Shown here: positions 8,840 through 17,127 of the stretch, one piece after another
Numbering within the stretch: position 1 is the stretch's first letter
Layout of the letters: the number at the start of each line of letters is the position of its first letter
Assembly (NCBI RefSeq): GCF_002150765.1
Contig: NZ_MUYM01000001.1
Location: 92,326 to 156,325, forward strand
DNA length: 64,000 nucleotides
Source: Lentzea kentuckyensis
GTDB lineage: Bacteria > Actinomycetota > Actinomycetes > Mycobacteriales > Pseudonocardiaceae
Direction: 5' to 3'
The notes under the pieces: generated by a model
Told to the model about the DNA's origin: nothing
Database searches by the model: none
What the model saw: only the letters and a program-made list of their open reading frames with translations
Position numbers and translations under genes: made by a program

Positions 8840-10096
8840 TCACGACCTGGCGATCGTCTGCGGCTTCCTGCGCGCGAACTCGGGCGCGTGTTCCGGGCGC
8901 GGCCCGATCGCGATCACGTAGGCCGGCACCGCCTGCAGGAACGGCAGCTTCTGCGCGACCTTGAGCATGAACGGCATGCCGGTGCTGGAGACCGTCTCGG
9001 TGCTGTTGAGCTTGCGGCCGAGGAACAACCGGTGGATCACCCGCTGGAAGGTCTGGATCACCACGGTCGGGAACAACCGGCGCCTGCGCACCTTCGCGAG
9101 CGCCGCGCCGCTGACCGTGCCCTCCCGCAACGGCTTCGCGAGCAGTCTCGCCGTGGCGACCGCGTCCTGCACGGCCAGGTTGATGCCGACGCCGCCCACG
9201 GGTGACATCGCGTGCGCCGCGTCACCGATGCACAGCAGCCCGTCGACGTGCCAGCGCCGCAACCGGTCCAGCTTCACGTCGAGCAGCTTCGCGTCGTCGA
9301 CGCTCCTGATGTGGTCCACCCGGTCCGCGAGCCACGGGACGAGCGTGACGACGCGTTCCCGGAACTTCTCGACGCCCTCGGCGCGCACCTTCTGGTCAGT
9401 TCCTTTACGGATCAGGAAGGCGCACTGGTAGTACTCGTTGCGTGGAATGAGCACCATCGCGCTGCCCGCGCTGAACCGGCCGGCGCCGCCCTTGACCGGG
9501 TCGCTCTCGTTGCGCGGCAAGCGGAACCACCACACGTCCATCGGCGCGCCGAAGCGGTAGACCGGAAGTTCCACGGCGTCGCGCAGGATCGAGCCGCGCC
9601 CGTCCGCCGCGACGACCAGGTCCGCGGCGATCTCGCCCTCGTTCCCGTCGACGCGGTCGCGGTACCGCACACCCGTGATCCTGTTGCCGCTCTTGATGAT
9701 TCCGGTGACCTCGGTGTTCATCCGCAGCGTGAACGTCGGCTCCAGCCTGCCCGCGTCCGCCAGCAGGTCCAGGAAGTCCCACTGCGGCACCATCGCGATG
9801 CGCTTGTTCGCACCGGGAAGCCGGCTCAGGTCGGCGATCGTGGCCTTGGCGCCGCCGTCGAGCAGGGCCTCGATCTTGTCGACGTCCTGGTGCGGCACCT
9901 GCTCGAACGCGGGCCCCAGCCCCAGTTCGTCCATCAGCGTGAGCGTCGACGCGTGCACCGTGTCGCCGCGGAAGTCGCGCAGGAAGTCGCCGTGCTTCTC
10001 CAGCACCGTGACCTCGACGCCACCGCGGGCCAGCAGCAGCCCCAGCACCATCCCGGCAGGTCCGCCTCCGACGACGAGGCAGGTTGTCCTCTCCAT
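8840..10096 (-). CDS. FAD-dependent (group A) monooxygenase
   Basis: The 418-residue flavoprotein shows the dinucleotide-binding VVGGGPAGMVLG at the N-terminus, the family-specific DG motif (VVAADGRGSILRDA, about residue 160) and the GD motif with FAD-ribityl contact (GLLCIGDAAHAMSPVGGVGINLAVQDA, about 285-311). These place it among aromatic-hydroxylase-like NAD(P)H monooxygenases. The substrate cannot be read from the sequence. The ATG is preceded by a good GAGGGGAT site. A 16-bp palindrome just upstream looks like a regulator operator, but no TetR-type gene is near. The gene converges on the LuxR gene with a 16-bp gap. Confidence 0.88.
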   Translation of the reverse strand: MERTTCLVVGGGPAGMVLGLLLARGGVEVTVLEKHGDFLRDFRGDTVHASTLTLMDELGLGPAFEQVPHQDVDKIEALLDGGAKATIADLSRLPGANKRIAMVPQWDFLDLLADAGRLEPTFTLRMNTEVTGIIKSGNRITGVRYRDRVDGNEGEIAADLVVAADGRGSILRDAVELPVYRFGAPMDVWWFRLPRNESDPVKGGAGRFSAGSAMVLIPRNEYYQCAFLIRKGTDQKVRAEGVEKFRERVVTLVPWLADRVDHIRSVDDAKLLDVKLDRLRRWHVDGLLCIGDAAHAMSPVGGVGINLAVQDAVATARLLAKPLREGTVSGAALAKVRRRRLFPTVVIQTFQRVIHRLFLGRKLNSTETVSSTGMPFMLKVAQKLPFLQAVPAYVIAIGPRPEHAPEFARRKPQTIARS

Positions 10097-10110
10097 CTCG
10101 ATCCCCTCAT

Positions 10111-10126
10111 TTCAACCTGTGTTGAA
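10111..10126 (-). promoter_or_regulatory. Perfect palindrome upstream of the FAD monooxygenase (putative operator)
   Basis: TTCAAC-CTGT-GTTGAA is a perfect 6-bp inverted repeat 15 bases before the monooxygenase ATG. Palindromes of this size and place are typical of TetR-family operators in front of flavin monooxygenase genes. The regulator is not encoded nearby, so it must act from elsewhere if this is real. Confidence 0.5.
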
Positions 10127-10474
10127 TAAACTCAGCATGCTCTTGATCGCCGTTTGCGTCAAGCCGAGTTCCGTGTGGCGCCGCTCTCTCGGCGCCGAAG
10201 TCCTCTGTGGACGGTCTGGGAAACCAGGCCTCGAAACGATTGCGGCTGGTGCACGATCTGGTTTCGGGAGCTAAGGTGTCGCGCTCGCGGAACCGCCCGT
10301 TCGGGCAGGGGCCTGAGTAGGCGAACAACACTCGACCGGGTGATTGCAATCAGCGCTTGGAGGAGCGTCACTGGTTCGTTCGGGGCCTCAAGGTCCGCTT
10401 GATCGTGCAAGGACCTATAGGAATCACCTCGTTAGCCGAATCGGACGAGGGCCCCTCGCACCTAACCTTCCGGG
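10127..10474. other. 348-bp intergenic region between divergent FAD monooxygenase and HAD genes
   Basis: No open frame here has a plausible start, ribosome site or actinobacterial codon pattern. The stretch should hold the promoters of both divergent genes. A small GCCCG/CGGGC hairpin is visible near 10297-10308. Otherwise I see nothing identifiable. Confidence 0.5.
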
Positions 10475-11212
10475 GTGACAACTGCGTCCCCGACTTTCAC
10501 GCGTAAGAGAACCGGCGAGATCCGCGCTGTGTGCCTGGACGTCGACGACACACTTGTCGACTACAGCACTTCCTCGCGTGCCGCGTTGGCCTCGATGGTC
10601 GGTAACGCCGACGCCTGGTCGTTGTGGCAGCGAATCACCGACGACCACGTGACCCGCCAGCTCGCCGGTGAGCTCAAGTACGAGGCGATGCGCAACATCC
10701 GCACACAGGCCTTCTTCGCCGCCCTGGGCGAGGAGCTGACGCTGGCCGAGGCCACCCGTCGCGAGCTGGCCCGCCAGGAAGTCCTCTCGGCCGGCTGGTG
10801 CCTGTTCCCCGACGTGATCCCGATGCTCGACTGGCTGCGCGCCACGGGCCTCCCGATCGCCGCGATCAGCAACGCCTCCGGCCTGCACCAGCGCGTGAAG
10901 ATCGCCCAGCTGGGCCTCTCGGGATACTTCGACGCCGTGTTGATCGCCGGCGAGGTCGGCTGTGCCAAGCCGGACCGCGTGATCTTCCACACCGCCTGCC
11001 TGGCGCTGGGGGTATCGCCGGGCGACACCGTCCACGTGGGAGACCGCCTGCACGCCGACGCGATCGGCGCGCGTGACGCCGGAATGCACGGCGTCTGGAT
11101 CAACCGGACGGGTCCGACCGGCGGCACGCTGCCCGCCGGACTGTCCTCGATCACGTCACTGGCGGAACTGCCAGAGCTCCTCGTGTGCGAGCTGTCGGCG
11201 GCCACCGCCTGA
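10475..11212 (+). CDS. HAD-superfamily hydrolase
   Basis: The 245-residue protein has the four HAD motifs: the nucleophile box VCLDVDDTLVDYS (about residues 17-29), AISNAS (motif II, about 131), the catalytic Lys in GCAKPDRVIFH, and VGDRLHADAIGARDAG (motif IV). A helical cap lies between motifs I and II, which is the subfamily I layout of phosphoglycolate-phosphatase and haloacid-dehalogenase-like enzymes acting on small phosphorylated metabolites. GTG 10475 is the start. It precedes two tRNA genes, separated by their own promoter, so it is probably an independent unit. The substrate is unknown. Confidence 0.85.
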   Translation: MTTASPTFTRKRTGEIRAVCLDVDDTLVDYSTSSRAALASMVGNADAWSLWQRITDDHVTRQLAGELKYEAMRNIRTQAFFAALGEELTLAEATRRELARQEVLSAGWCLFPDVIPMLDWLRATGLPIAAISNASGLHQRVKIAQLGLSGYFDAVLIAGEVGCAKPDRVIFHTACLALGVSPGDTVHVGDRLHADAIGARDAGMHGVWINRTGPTGGTLPAGLSSITSLAELPELLVCELSAATA

Positions 11213-11267
11213 GATTGCCTCTGAGACCGGCCTCTACCTGCGTGTTTGCCTGCAGGTGGGGGCCGAT

Positions 11268-11297
11268 TTCACTTCTGGTGGGGGCGTGGTCTAGTAT
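11268..11297 (+). promoter_or_regulatory. Putative promoter of the tRNA-Gln/tRNA-Glu unit
   Basis: A TTCACT element (11268-11273) and TAGTAT (11292-11297) are 18 bases apart, in an otherwise GC-rich stretch about 65 bases before the first tRNA. Spacing and the AT-rich -10 fit a housekeeping sigma-70-type promoter. Confidence 0.45.
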
Positions 11298-11362
11298 TTC
11301 TCCCGGCAGCAACGAGCGCCTCGGAACTCCAAGCGAGAACCGAAGTCGATCGTGAAAGCCAA

Positions 11363-11434
11363 TGGGGTATGGTGTAATTGGCAGCACGACTGATTCTGGT
11401 TCAGTTAGTCTAGGTTCGAGTCCTGGTACCCCAG
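11363..11434 (+). tRNA. tRNA-Gln (anticodon CUG)
   Basis: A complete 72-nt cloverleaf is visible. The acceptor stem TGGGGTA (11363-11369) pairs with TACCCCA (11427-11433), with G as discriminator. The anticodon stem ACTGA/TCAGT encloses the loop TTCTGGT, giving CUG. The T-arm carries GGTTCGAGTCC. CCA is not encoded. Confidence 0.95.
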
Positions 11435-11557
11435 CTGCTGAGAAGCAAACCGAGTGATAAGCTCGGAGAAGTTTCGAAGCTAGCTGAAAAGAACTAAATA
11501 GCCGGATTTGGACCGGACAGAGCGATCTGATAAGGTTCATCCAGCAAGAAGTTCTAG

Positions 11558-11630
11558 GGCCCCGTCGTCTAGCGGCCTAGGACGCCGCCCTCTCAAGGCG
11601 GTAGCGAGGGTTCGAATCCCTTCGGGGCTA
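11558..11630 (+). tRNA. tRNA-Glu (anticodon CUC)
   Basis: A complete 73-nt cloverleaf is visible. The acceptor stem GGCCCCG (11558-11564) pairs with CGGGGCT (11623-11629), with A as discriminator. The anticodon stem CCGCC/GGCGG encloses CTCTCAA, giving CUC. It probably shares a transcript with tRNA-Gln 123 bases upstream, an order also seen in mycobacteria. Confidence 0.95.
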
Positions 11631-11640
11631 CAGAGGTGGG

Positions 11641-11678
11641 AGAGGCCTGTCAGCGGAAATCGCTGACAGGCCTCTTTC
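11641..11678 (+). terminator. Strong terminator after the tRNA pair
   Basis: AGAGGCCTGTCAGCG (11641-11655) pairs perfectly over 15 bases with its complement at 11661-11675 around a 5-base loop, followed by a short TTTC. It lies 10 bases after tRNA-Glu. Confidence 0.88.
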
Positions 11679-11800
11679 GCATTTGTCCTCTGGGGGCCGA
11701 GCCCCCAGACCCCCAGCCGGCGGGGCTTCGCCCCCCGGACCCCCCGTAGGTTTCCCAGCTGGGGTGTGGGGACTTCGCTTCGCTCGTCCGATCTTGGGGG

Positions 11801-11880
11801 GCGGTTCCGGAGGGCCAGAGGCGGTTTCGGAGGGTCAGAGGTGGTTCTGGAGGGTCAGAGGTGGTTTCGGAGGGTCAGAG
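11801..11880 (+). repeat. Four tandem 20-bp repeats at the 3' end of the SHOCT gene
   Basis: Units of the form G(C/T)GGTT(T/C)(C/T)GGAGGG(T/C)CAGAG occupy 11801-11820, 11821-11840, 11841-11860 and 11861-11880, with a fifth partial match (GCGGTTCAGG) running into the coding region. The last full unit contains the stop codon of the minus-strand SHOCT gene, so the array looks like repeated duplication of that gene's end. The preceding 11683-11800 is non-coding and made of GGGGGC/GCCCCC stem-loops. Confidence 0.9.
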
Positions 11881-12942
11881 GCGGTTCAGGAGTTCGGTTT
11901 TCTTGGATTGGAACTCCTCCGCGGTGAGAATGCCCGCGGCGTGCAGGTCCGCCAGTTTGGCTATCTGATCCAGCACGTCTTGCTGCGGCGCCGCAGCAGC
12001 TTCTTGCACCTGCATTGTGGCGTGGCGCACTGCTTCGCGGAGCGTTGACGTGAAATCGGGGAGATCGTCGACGTTGGTGAAGGTCGACGATTGGCCGCTG
12101 TGCAGGCGGACCGTCAGTTCGTTGGTCAGGAGATCGCGTTCCGCGCCCACGCTGACGATCGCGGTCAGCGGGAACTCCAGCGTCTGGTCCGACCAGAGGG
12201 CCTTGCTGAGGCCGATGAAACGGACCGGCGTGACCGCGATCATGCCCAGCTGGCCGTCGAAGCTCGCTCGGGTGGCCCGCAGCAGAGGCTCGTCCGGGAG
12301 CAGGGTCCTCGCCAGGGCCGGGATCTCCGCGGCGACGGTGCCCATGAACGTCGTGGCCATTGCGGCGGACACCACGTCGTCACGCGTGACGCCCTCGGAG
12401 GCGAGGTCGTGGCGGACCCGGTTGATCCGGTCCTGTTCGGCTGCTTCGGCTTCCTGGCGAGCCGCTGCCGCCCGGTGGGCGTCGGCTTCCGCGCGGCGGG
12501 CATCGGCCTCCGCGCGGCGGGCGGCTGCCTCCGCCTGTTGCCGGGCCATGCGTTCGTTCCGCTCCCGGGCGCTGTCCGCCAGACGTTGGGAGGCGGTCCT
12601 GCGCGGGGCGTCGTAGGCGACCGGGCCGGTGTTCGCGGAGCGGTTGTGGGCGATCGCGGCCTGCAGCCGGGCGTGCAGGCCGTCGAACGACCCCGTGTAC
12701 TTCGACGTTTTGGGGAAAAGGAGGGTGTTGGGCTCGGTCGGCGTCATGCCGGCCGGCGGTTCGTCGTTCAGGACGAGCTGCATCATGGCCGGCACGAACC
12801 TGCCTCCGGGTTCCACGCGCAGCTCTGTGATCGCGGCCAGCGGAATGCGGCGGACGTCGTCCTTGCCGATCTTCTTCCTGGTGAGTGTCAGCACATCGCC
12901 GTCGATCGTGATTTCCGTCGACTGTGCTTTGAAGATCTCCAT
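11875..12942 (-). CDS. SHOCT-domain protein with PH-like domains and a coiled coil
   Basis: The 355-residue cytoplasmic protein has a beta-rich bacterial PH-like N-terminal domain (about 1-110: ITIDGDVLTLTRKKIGKDDVRRIPLAAITELRVEP), an Ala/Arg/Glu heptad coiled coil with RRAEADARRAEADAH repeats (about 125-170), a second PH-like domain (about 215-300: GQLGMIAVTPVRFIGLSK) and a C-terminal SHOCT motif (IAKLADLHAAGILTAEEFQSKKTELL). SHOCT domains mediate oligomerisation; the function is otherwise unknown. I start at ATG 12942 because GGGGGCGG precedes it; an ATG at 12978 is possible. A tandem-repeat array overlaps its stop. Confidence 0.8.
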   Translation of the reverse strand: MEIFKAQSTEITIDGDVLTLTRKKIGKDDVRRIPLAAITELRVEPGGRFVPAMMQLVLNDEPPAGMTPTEPNTLLFPKTSKYTGSFDGLHARLQAAIAHNRSANTGPVAYDAPRRTASQRLADSARERNERMARQQAEAAARRAEADARRAEADAHRAAAARQEAEAAEQDRINRVRHDLASEGVTRDDVVSAAMATTFMGTVAAEIPALARTLLPDEPLLRATRASFDGQLGMIAVTPVRFIGLSKALWSDQTLEFPLTAIVSVGAERDLLTNELTVRLHSGQSSTFTNVDDLPDFTSTLREAVRHATMQVQEAAAAPQQDVLDQIAKLADLHAAGILTAEEFQSKKTELLNRL

Positions 12943-13105
12943 GTCCGCCCCCAGATCATGGCCGTCGTCACGCGGCACGGCCGATCATAGGGACGCGTGG
13001 AGAGAGATGTTCCGGCTTTCGGCGGATGCCGGGACCGTCATCTGTTGCGACAGACCGACACCGCGTGTCGTGAGCAACGCCACGGCGTGTCGTGCGGCTC
13101 AAACG

Positions 13106-13143
13106 ACGATGGCCGCCCTCCCCGGCGGGAGAACGGCCATCGT
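13106..13143 (-). terminator. Hairpin downstream of the IclR gene
   Basis: ACGATGGCCG (13106-13115) pairs with CGGCCATCGT (13134-13143). It lies 12 bases past the stop of the minus-strand IclR gene and lacks a clear U-tract, so it may be a GC-type terminator. Confidence 0.55.
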
Positions 13144-13155
13144 GGCGTTAGTGCT

Positions 13156-13857
13156 TTAGAGGCGGCTTTGCAGGGCTTCGGCCGCAGCCAGTAGGTCGGC
13201 GGCCCAGCGTGCGCCGGGGCGGCGGCCCATGCGGTCAATCGGGCCGGATACGGACACGGCGGCGACGACCGCGCCGGAGGAGTCTCGTACCGGGGCCGAG
13301 ACCGACGCCACGCCTGGTTCCCGTTCGGCCACGCTTTGCGCCCAGCCTCGACGGCGGACCTCGAGGAGCGTGCGTTCGCCGTAGACGGCGTCAGCGAGCA
13401 CGGCGCGTTGGGTGCCGGGGTCTGCCCATGCGGCGAGGACCTTGGCGCCCGAGCCGGCGGTCATGGGGAGCCTGGCGCCGATGGGGACCGTGTCGCGCAG
13501 GCCGGAAGGCGGCTCCGCGGACGAGACGCAGACGCGTTGCATGCCGTCGCGCCGGTACAGCTGCACGCTCTCGCCGGTGATGTCGCGCAGCCGCGGCAGC
13601 ACCGAGGAAGCCGCGTCCAGCAACGGGTCCGTCGCGCCGCCCGCCAGTTCGGCGAGTGCCGCGCCAGGACGCCAGCGGCCGTCGGAGCCCCTGCGCAGCA
13701 ACCGGTGCACCTCCAGGCCCACGGCCAGACGGTGCGCGGTCGCTCGTGGAAGGCCGGTGCGATTGCACAACTCGGCCAGGCCACACGGATCTTTTGCTAC
13801 GGCGTTCAACACGGCCACTGCCTTGTCCAGCACGCCGATCCCGCTATGCTGTCCCAC
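13156..13857 (-). CDS. ndgR: IclR-family regulator, probable NdgR/LtbR-type regulator of leuCD
   Basis: The 233-residue repressor has an N-terminal winged helix (about 8-60; GLAELCNRTGLPRATAHRLAVGL) and a C-terminal IclR effector domain (about 75-230; SVSAPVRDSSGAVVAAVSVSGP). It is transcribed divergently from leuCD with a 73-bp gap. In Streptomyces (NdgR) and Corynebacterium (LtbR) the IclR gene in exactly this position controls leuCD and other amino-acid genes. I infer the same role here from the arrangement and from an imperfect palindrome between the two starts. It probably also regulates itself from that site. Confidence 0.88.
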   Translation of the reverse strand: MGQHSGIGVLDKAVAVLNAVAKDPCGLAELCNRTGLPRATAHRLAVGLEVHRLLRRGSDGRWRPGAALAELAGGATDPLLDAASSVLPRLRDITGESVQLYRRDGMQRVCVSSAEPPSGLRDTVPIGARLPMTAGSGAKVLAAWADPGTQRAVLADAVYGERTLLEVRRRGWAQSVAEREPGVASVSAPVRDSSGAVVAAVSVSGPIDRMGRRPGARWAADLLAAAEALQSRL

Positions 13858-13870
13858 AAGCCGATACTAA

Positions 13871-13889
13871 CTTCCCAGACAGTGAGAAG
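13871..13889. promoter_or_regulatory. Putative IclR (NdgR/LtbR) operator between iclR and leuC
   Basis: CTTCCCAGACAGTGAGAAG is an imperfect 19-bp palindrome: outer four bases match perfectly, six of the seven outermost pairs match, and the centre is free. It lies 14 bases from the regulator start and 42 bases before leuC, so one dimer could control both. Confidence 0.6.
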
Positions 13890-13930
13890 TCCAGATCTGT
13901 CGGCACGTCCATGATGTGGGAGATGTCGCG

Positions 13931-15337
13931 ATGAGCCGCACGCTCGCGGAGAAGGTGTGGGAGGCACACGTTGTGCGCCACGGCAGTGGTGCGGAGCCGG
14001 ACCTGCTTTACATCGACCTCCATTTGCTCCACGAAGTCACCAGCCCCCAGGCGTTCGACGGGCTGCGCCTTGCCAACCGCAAGCTGCGCAGGGCCGATCT
14101 GACGATCGCCACCGAGGACCACAACGTCCCGACCATCGACATCGACAAGCCGATCGCGGACCTCGTGTCGCGCACGCAGGTCGAGACGCTTCGCCGCAAC
14201 TGCGCGGAGTTCGGCGTGCGCCTGCACCCGATGGGCGACGCGGAGCAGGGCATCGTCCACGTGGTGGGTCCGCAGCTCGGCCTCACGCAGCCCGGCATGA
14301 CCGTTGTGTGCGGTGACAGTCACACGTCCACGCACGGTGCGTTCGGCGCACTGGCGTTCGGCATCGGCACGTCCGAGGTGGAACACGTGATGGCGACGCA
14401 GACGTTGCCGTTGCGTCCGTTCAAGACGATGGCGATCACCGTCGACGGCGAGCTCGGTCCCGGCGTCACGGCGAAGGACATCATCCTCGCGGTCATCGCG
14501 AAGATCGGAACCGGTGGCGGACAGGGCTATGTGCTCGAGTACCGCGGCCGCGCGATCGAGAACCTCTCGATGGAAGCGCGCATGACGGTCTGCAACATGT
14601 CGATCGAAGCGGGCGCGCGCGCCGGCATGATCGCACCCGACGAGACGACTTTCGACTACATCTCTGGTCGTCCGCACGCACCGTCCGGCGCAGACTGGGA
14701 CGCGGCCGTCGCCTACTGGAAGACGCTGCGCACCGACGACGACGCGACTTTCGACGCCGAGGTCCACATCGACGCGAGCGAGCTCACTCCGTTCGTCACC
14801 TGGGGCACCAACCCCGGGCAGGGTCTGCCGCTCGGCGCGAGCGTTCCCGACCCCGAGGCGATCGTGGACGAGAACGAGCGCGTGGCCGCCGAGAAGGCGC
14901 TGACGTACATGGGCCTCGAGCCCGGCACGCCGCTGCGCGACATCCGCGTGGACACGGTGTTCCTCGGTTCCTGCACGAACGGGCGCATCGAGGACCTGCG
15001 GGCCGCCGCGGACGTCATCAAGGGGAAGCACGTCGCTTCAGGAGTACGGATGCTGGTCGTGCCCGGTTCGATGCGGGTGCGCAAACAGGCCGAGGAAGAG
15101 GGCCTGGACAAGGTGTTCCTCGACGCGGGCGCCGAGTGGCGGCAGGCCGGCTGCTCGATGTGCCTTGGCATGAACCCGGATCAGCTCGCGCCGGGTGAGC
15201 GCAGCGCGTCGACCTCCAACCGCAACTTCGAGGGCAGGCAGGGCAAGGGCGGGCGGACGCATCTCGTCTCGCCGCTCGTCGCCGCCGCCACGGCCGTGCG
15301 CGGCACCCTCTCGGCCCCCGCAGACCTGGAGAACTGA
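13931..15337 (+). CDS. leuC: 3-isopropylmalate dehydratase large subunit
   Basis: The 468-residue aconitase-family protein isomerises 2- to 3-isopropylmalate with LeuD in leucine synthesis. It shows [20 protein letters not shown] (about 130-149) and the [4Fe-4S] cysteines in FLGSCTNGR (about 345) and CSMCLGMN (about 407-414), followed by the substrate-binding [11 protein letters not shown] start at ATG 13931, which has GGGAGA 8 bases upstream; in-frame ATG 13916 lacks a site. Length is normal. leuD begins 3 bases after the stop. Control is expected by the divergent IclR protein. Confidence 0.96.
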   Translation: MSRTLAEKVWEAHVVRHGSGAEPDLLYIDLHLLHEVTSPQAFDGLRLANRKLRRADLTIATEDHNVPTIDIDKPIADLVSRTQVETLRRNCAEFGVRLHPMGDAEQGIVHVVGPQLGLTQPGMTVVCGDSHTSTHGAFGALAFGIGTSEVEHVMATQTLPLRPFKTMAITVDGELGPGVTAKDIILAVIAKIGTGGGQGYVLEYRGRAIENLSMEARMTVCNMSIEAGARAGMIAPDETTFDYISGRPHAPSGADWDAAVAYWKTLRTDDDATFDAEVHIDASELTPFVTWGTNPGQGLPLGASVPDPEAIVDENERVAAEKALTYMGLEPGTPLRDIRVDTVFLGSCTNGRIEDLRAAADVIKGKHVASGVRMLVVPGSMRVRKQAEEEGLDKVFLDAGAEWRQAGCSMCLGMNPDQLAPGERSASTSNRNFEGRQGKGGRTHLVSPLVAAATAVRGTLSAPADLEN

Positions 15338-15339
15338 CC

Positions 15340-15942
15340 ATGGATGCCTTCACCACCCACACGGGCGTCGGTGTGCCGCTGCGCAGGTCCAACGTGGACA
15401 CCGACCAGATCATCCCGGCCGTCTACCTCAAGCGCGTGACCCGCAGCGGGTTCGAGGACGGGCTCTTCGCCGCCTGGCGCTCCGACGAGCACTTCATCCT
15501 CAACCAGGAGCCGTTCAAGGCGGGCAGCGTCCTCGTTGCGGGCCCTGACTTCGGCACCGGGTCCTCTCGGGAACACGCCGTCTGGGCGTTGATGGACTAC
15601 GGCTTCCGGGTCGTCATCTCGTCCCGCTTCGCCGACATCTTCCGGGGCAACTCGGGCAAGCAGGGGCTCGTGGCGGCGCAGTGCAGCCAGTCCGATGTCG
15701 AGCTGCTGTGGAAGTTGCTCGAGTCCGAACCCGGCACGCCGGTCACCGTGGACCTCACCGACAAGACCGTTCGCGCCAAGGACTTGGTAGCCCCGTTCGA
15801 GATCGACGACTACACCCGCTGGCGCCTTCTGGAAGGCCTCGACGACATCGCTTTGACGCTGCGCCACGAGGCCGAGATCAGCGCGTTCGAGGGCAATCGC
15901 CAGACTTGGTTGCCCACAACGGATCCGCTTCCAGCGGTCTGA
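15340..15942 (+). CDS. leuD: 3-isopropylmalate dehydratase small subunit
   Basis: The 200-residue swivel-domain subunit completes the LeuCD enzyme. Signatures are [16 protein letters not shown] (about 18-33) and the [13 protein letters not shown] loop (about 68-80), which contacts substrate, followed by [18 protein letters not shown]. It is the second gene of the leuCD operon, 2 bases behind leuC, and is of normal length. A GC-rich hairpin follows its stop. Confidence 0.96.
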   Translation: MDAFTTHTGVGVPLRRSNVDTDQIIPAVYLKRVTRSGFEDGLFAAWRSDEHFILNQEPFKAGSVLVAGPDFGTGSSREHAVWALMDYGFRVVISSRFADIFRGNSGKQGLVAAQCSQSDVELLWKLLESEPGTPVTVDLTDKTVRAKDLVAPFEIDDYTRWRLLEGLDDIALTLRHEAEISAFEGNRQTWLPTTDPLPAV

Positions 15943-15948
15943 GAGGGG

Positions 15949-15982
15949 GCCGGATTCTCCCCTTGAGAGGGGCGAATCCGGC
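15949..15982 (+). terminator. Hairpin after leuD
   Basis: GCCGGATTC (15949-15957) pairs with GAATCCGGC (15974-15982), and CCCCT/AGGGG extends the stem. It begins 7 bases after the leuD stop. There is no U-tract. Confidence 0.65.
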
Positions 15983-16011
15983 GCCTCCTGTCCCTCGAAG
16001 GGGCGCAATTA

Positions 16012-16041
16012 GCCACGCCACAACGAAAAATCTGGCGTGGC
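16012..16041 (+). promoter_or_regulatory. Inverted repeat upstream of the HU gene
   Basis: GCCACGCCA (16012-16020) is perfectly repeated in inverse at 16033-16041 with an AT-rich 12-base centre (CAACGAAAAATC). It lies about 90 bases before the HU start, in the likely promoter region. It could be an operator or a second leuCD terminator. Confidence 0.4.
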
Positions 16042-16128
16042 GATTGGTATTTCTCGCGTTTTGGGCCTACCGTTGCGTTCTAGTCGGCCCGACTCTTAGG
16101 GCCGTGAGCGTCCTGGGAGGGACTGACG

Positions 16129-16779
16129 GTGAATAAGGCCCAGCTCATCGAGGCGCTCGCCGAGCGCCTTGGAGACAAGAAGACCGCCGGCGCTGCTGTT
16201 GACGGCCTCGTGGACGTGATCGTCCGCAGCGTCAACAAGGGCGAGAAGGTCAACATCACGGGCTTCGGCGTCTTCGAGAAGCGCGCCCGTGCGGCTCGCA
16301 CCGCGCGCAACCCGCGCACGGGCGAGACCGTGAAGGTCAAGAAGACCAACGTGCCCGCGTTCCGCCCCGGCTCGACGTTCAAGGACGTCATCAGCGGTGC
16401 GAAGAAGCTGCCGAAGGCCGTTGCGGCCAAGGCTGCCGCGAAGCCCGCCGCCGCAGCTGCCGCGAAGCCCGCGGCTGCCAAGGCTCCGGCCACGCGTGCG
16501 ACCACGACGCGCGCCACCACCACGACGCGCACCCGCACGGCCGCGGCCGCCACCAAGGCGCCCGCGACCCGTCGCACCACCACGGCCGCCGCGAAGCCCG
16601 CTGCTGCCAAGGCGCCTGCGAAGGCGACCGCCACGAAGACCGCCGCCAAGCCGGCAGCGAAGGCGACCGCGGCCAAGAAGCCCGCCGCCGCCAAGACGAC
16701 GGCTGCGGCGAAGCCCGCCGCGAAGACCACGGCTGCCAAGGCGCCCGCGGCTCGCAAGACGGCTGCCAAGAAGAAGTGA
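16129..16779 (+). CDS. hupB: Nucleoid-associated HU protein with histone-H1-like tail
   Basis: The 216-residue protein has a complete HU/IHF domain (residues 1-about 95: [40 protein letters not shown], the DNA-intercalating arm with conserved Pro) and a 120-residue Lys/Ala/Pro/Thr tail made of AAKPAA-type repeats and an unusual Thr/Arg-rich middle ([19 protein letters not shown]). This matches mycobacterial HupB and Streptomyces HupS, which compact DNA and whose tails resemble eukaryotic histone H1. GTG 16129 is the start, behind GGGAGGGA. Position after leuCD is conserved in mycobacteria. Confidence 0.96.
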   Translation: MNKAQLIEALAERLGDKKTAGAAVDGLVDVIVRSVNKGEKVNITGFGVFEKRARAARTARNPRTGETVKVKKTNVPAFRPGSTFKDVISGAKKLPKAVAAKAAAKPAAAAAAKPAAAKAPATRATTTRATTTTRTRTAAAATKAPATRRTTTAAAKPAAAKAPAKATATKTAAKPAAKATAAKKPAAAKTTAAAKPAAKTTAAKAPAARKTAAKKK

Positions 16780-16816
16780 GACGGGCCTCCTGAGGGAGGC
16801 TGCGTCACTTCAGAAC

Positions 16817-16860
16817 CACGCGGAAGGCCCCGGTGTGCGCACACCGGGGCCTTCCGCGTG
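16817..16860. terminator. Perfect 44-bp palindromic terminator after hupB
   Basis: From CACGCGGAAGG at 16817 to CCTTCCGCGTG ending at 16860, the sequence equals its own reverse complement over all 44 bases (22-bp arms). As RNA it gives a very stable stem that would act in both directions. It lies 38 bases after the hupB stop. Confidence 0.9.
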
Positions 16861-17127
16861 CCTGGGGCAGGGTCGGAAGGCGCTGGCACGCCTGGGAAGC
16901 GTCCGGGGTGGCTGGGGAAGGTCATGGGGCGCAGGGGAGGCACGGCCCCCTGGTTCCGTCGTCCCAGGCGGGGTGGAGGCGTCCGGCGGAAGTCGCTGGT
17001 ATGCCTGGGAAGCGTGGCGAGAAGCCGCTGACCAGCCAAGATGCCGCGCGGAGATCGCCTCGAAGCCGCTGGCACGCTTGGGAAGCGGCTGGGTTGCAGG
17101 GGAAGGTCATTGGGGCGCAGGGGAGGC
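16861..17127. repeat. Non-coding region with imperfect direct repeats
   Basis: A GCTGGCACGCCTGGGAAGCG-type element occurs at 16882-16901, 16995-17014 and 17068-17087 with one to three changes. A second block of about 31 bases (GGGGAAGGTCAT(T)GGGGCGCAGGGGAGGC) occurs at 16911-16941 and 17097-17127. Open frames crossing it lack ribosome sites and natural protein composition. I read it as repeat-bearing intergenic DNA. Confidence 0.7.

Noticed and set aside
10297..10310. Possible additional tRNA or small RNA in the 10.1-10.5 kb gap
   Set aside because: Only a short GCCCG/CGGGC stem is present; no cloverleaf, T-arm or terminator.
11683..12048. 121-codon plus-strand frame MSSGGRAPRPP...
   Set aside because: It runs through the GC stem-loops and tandem repeats and into the SHOCT gene antisense; no ribosome site or natural composition.
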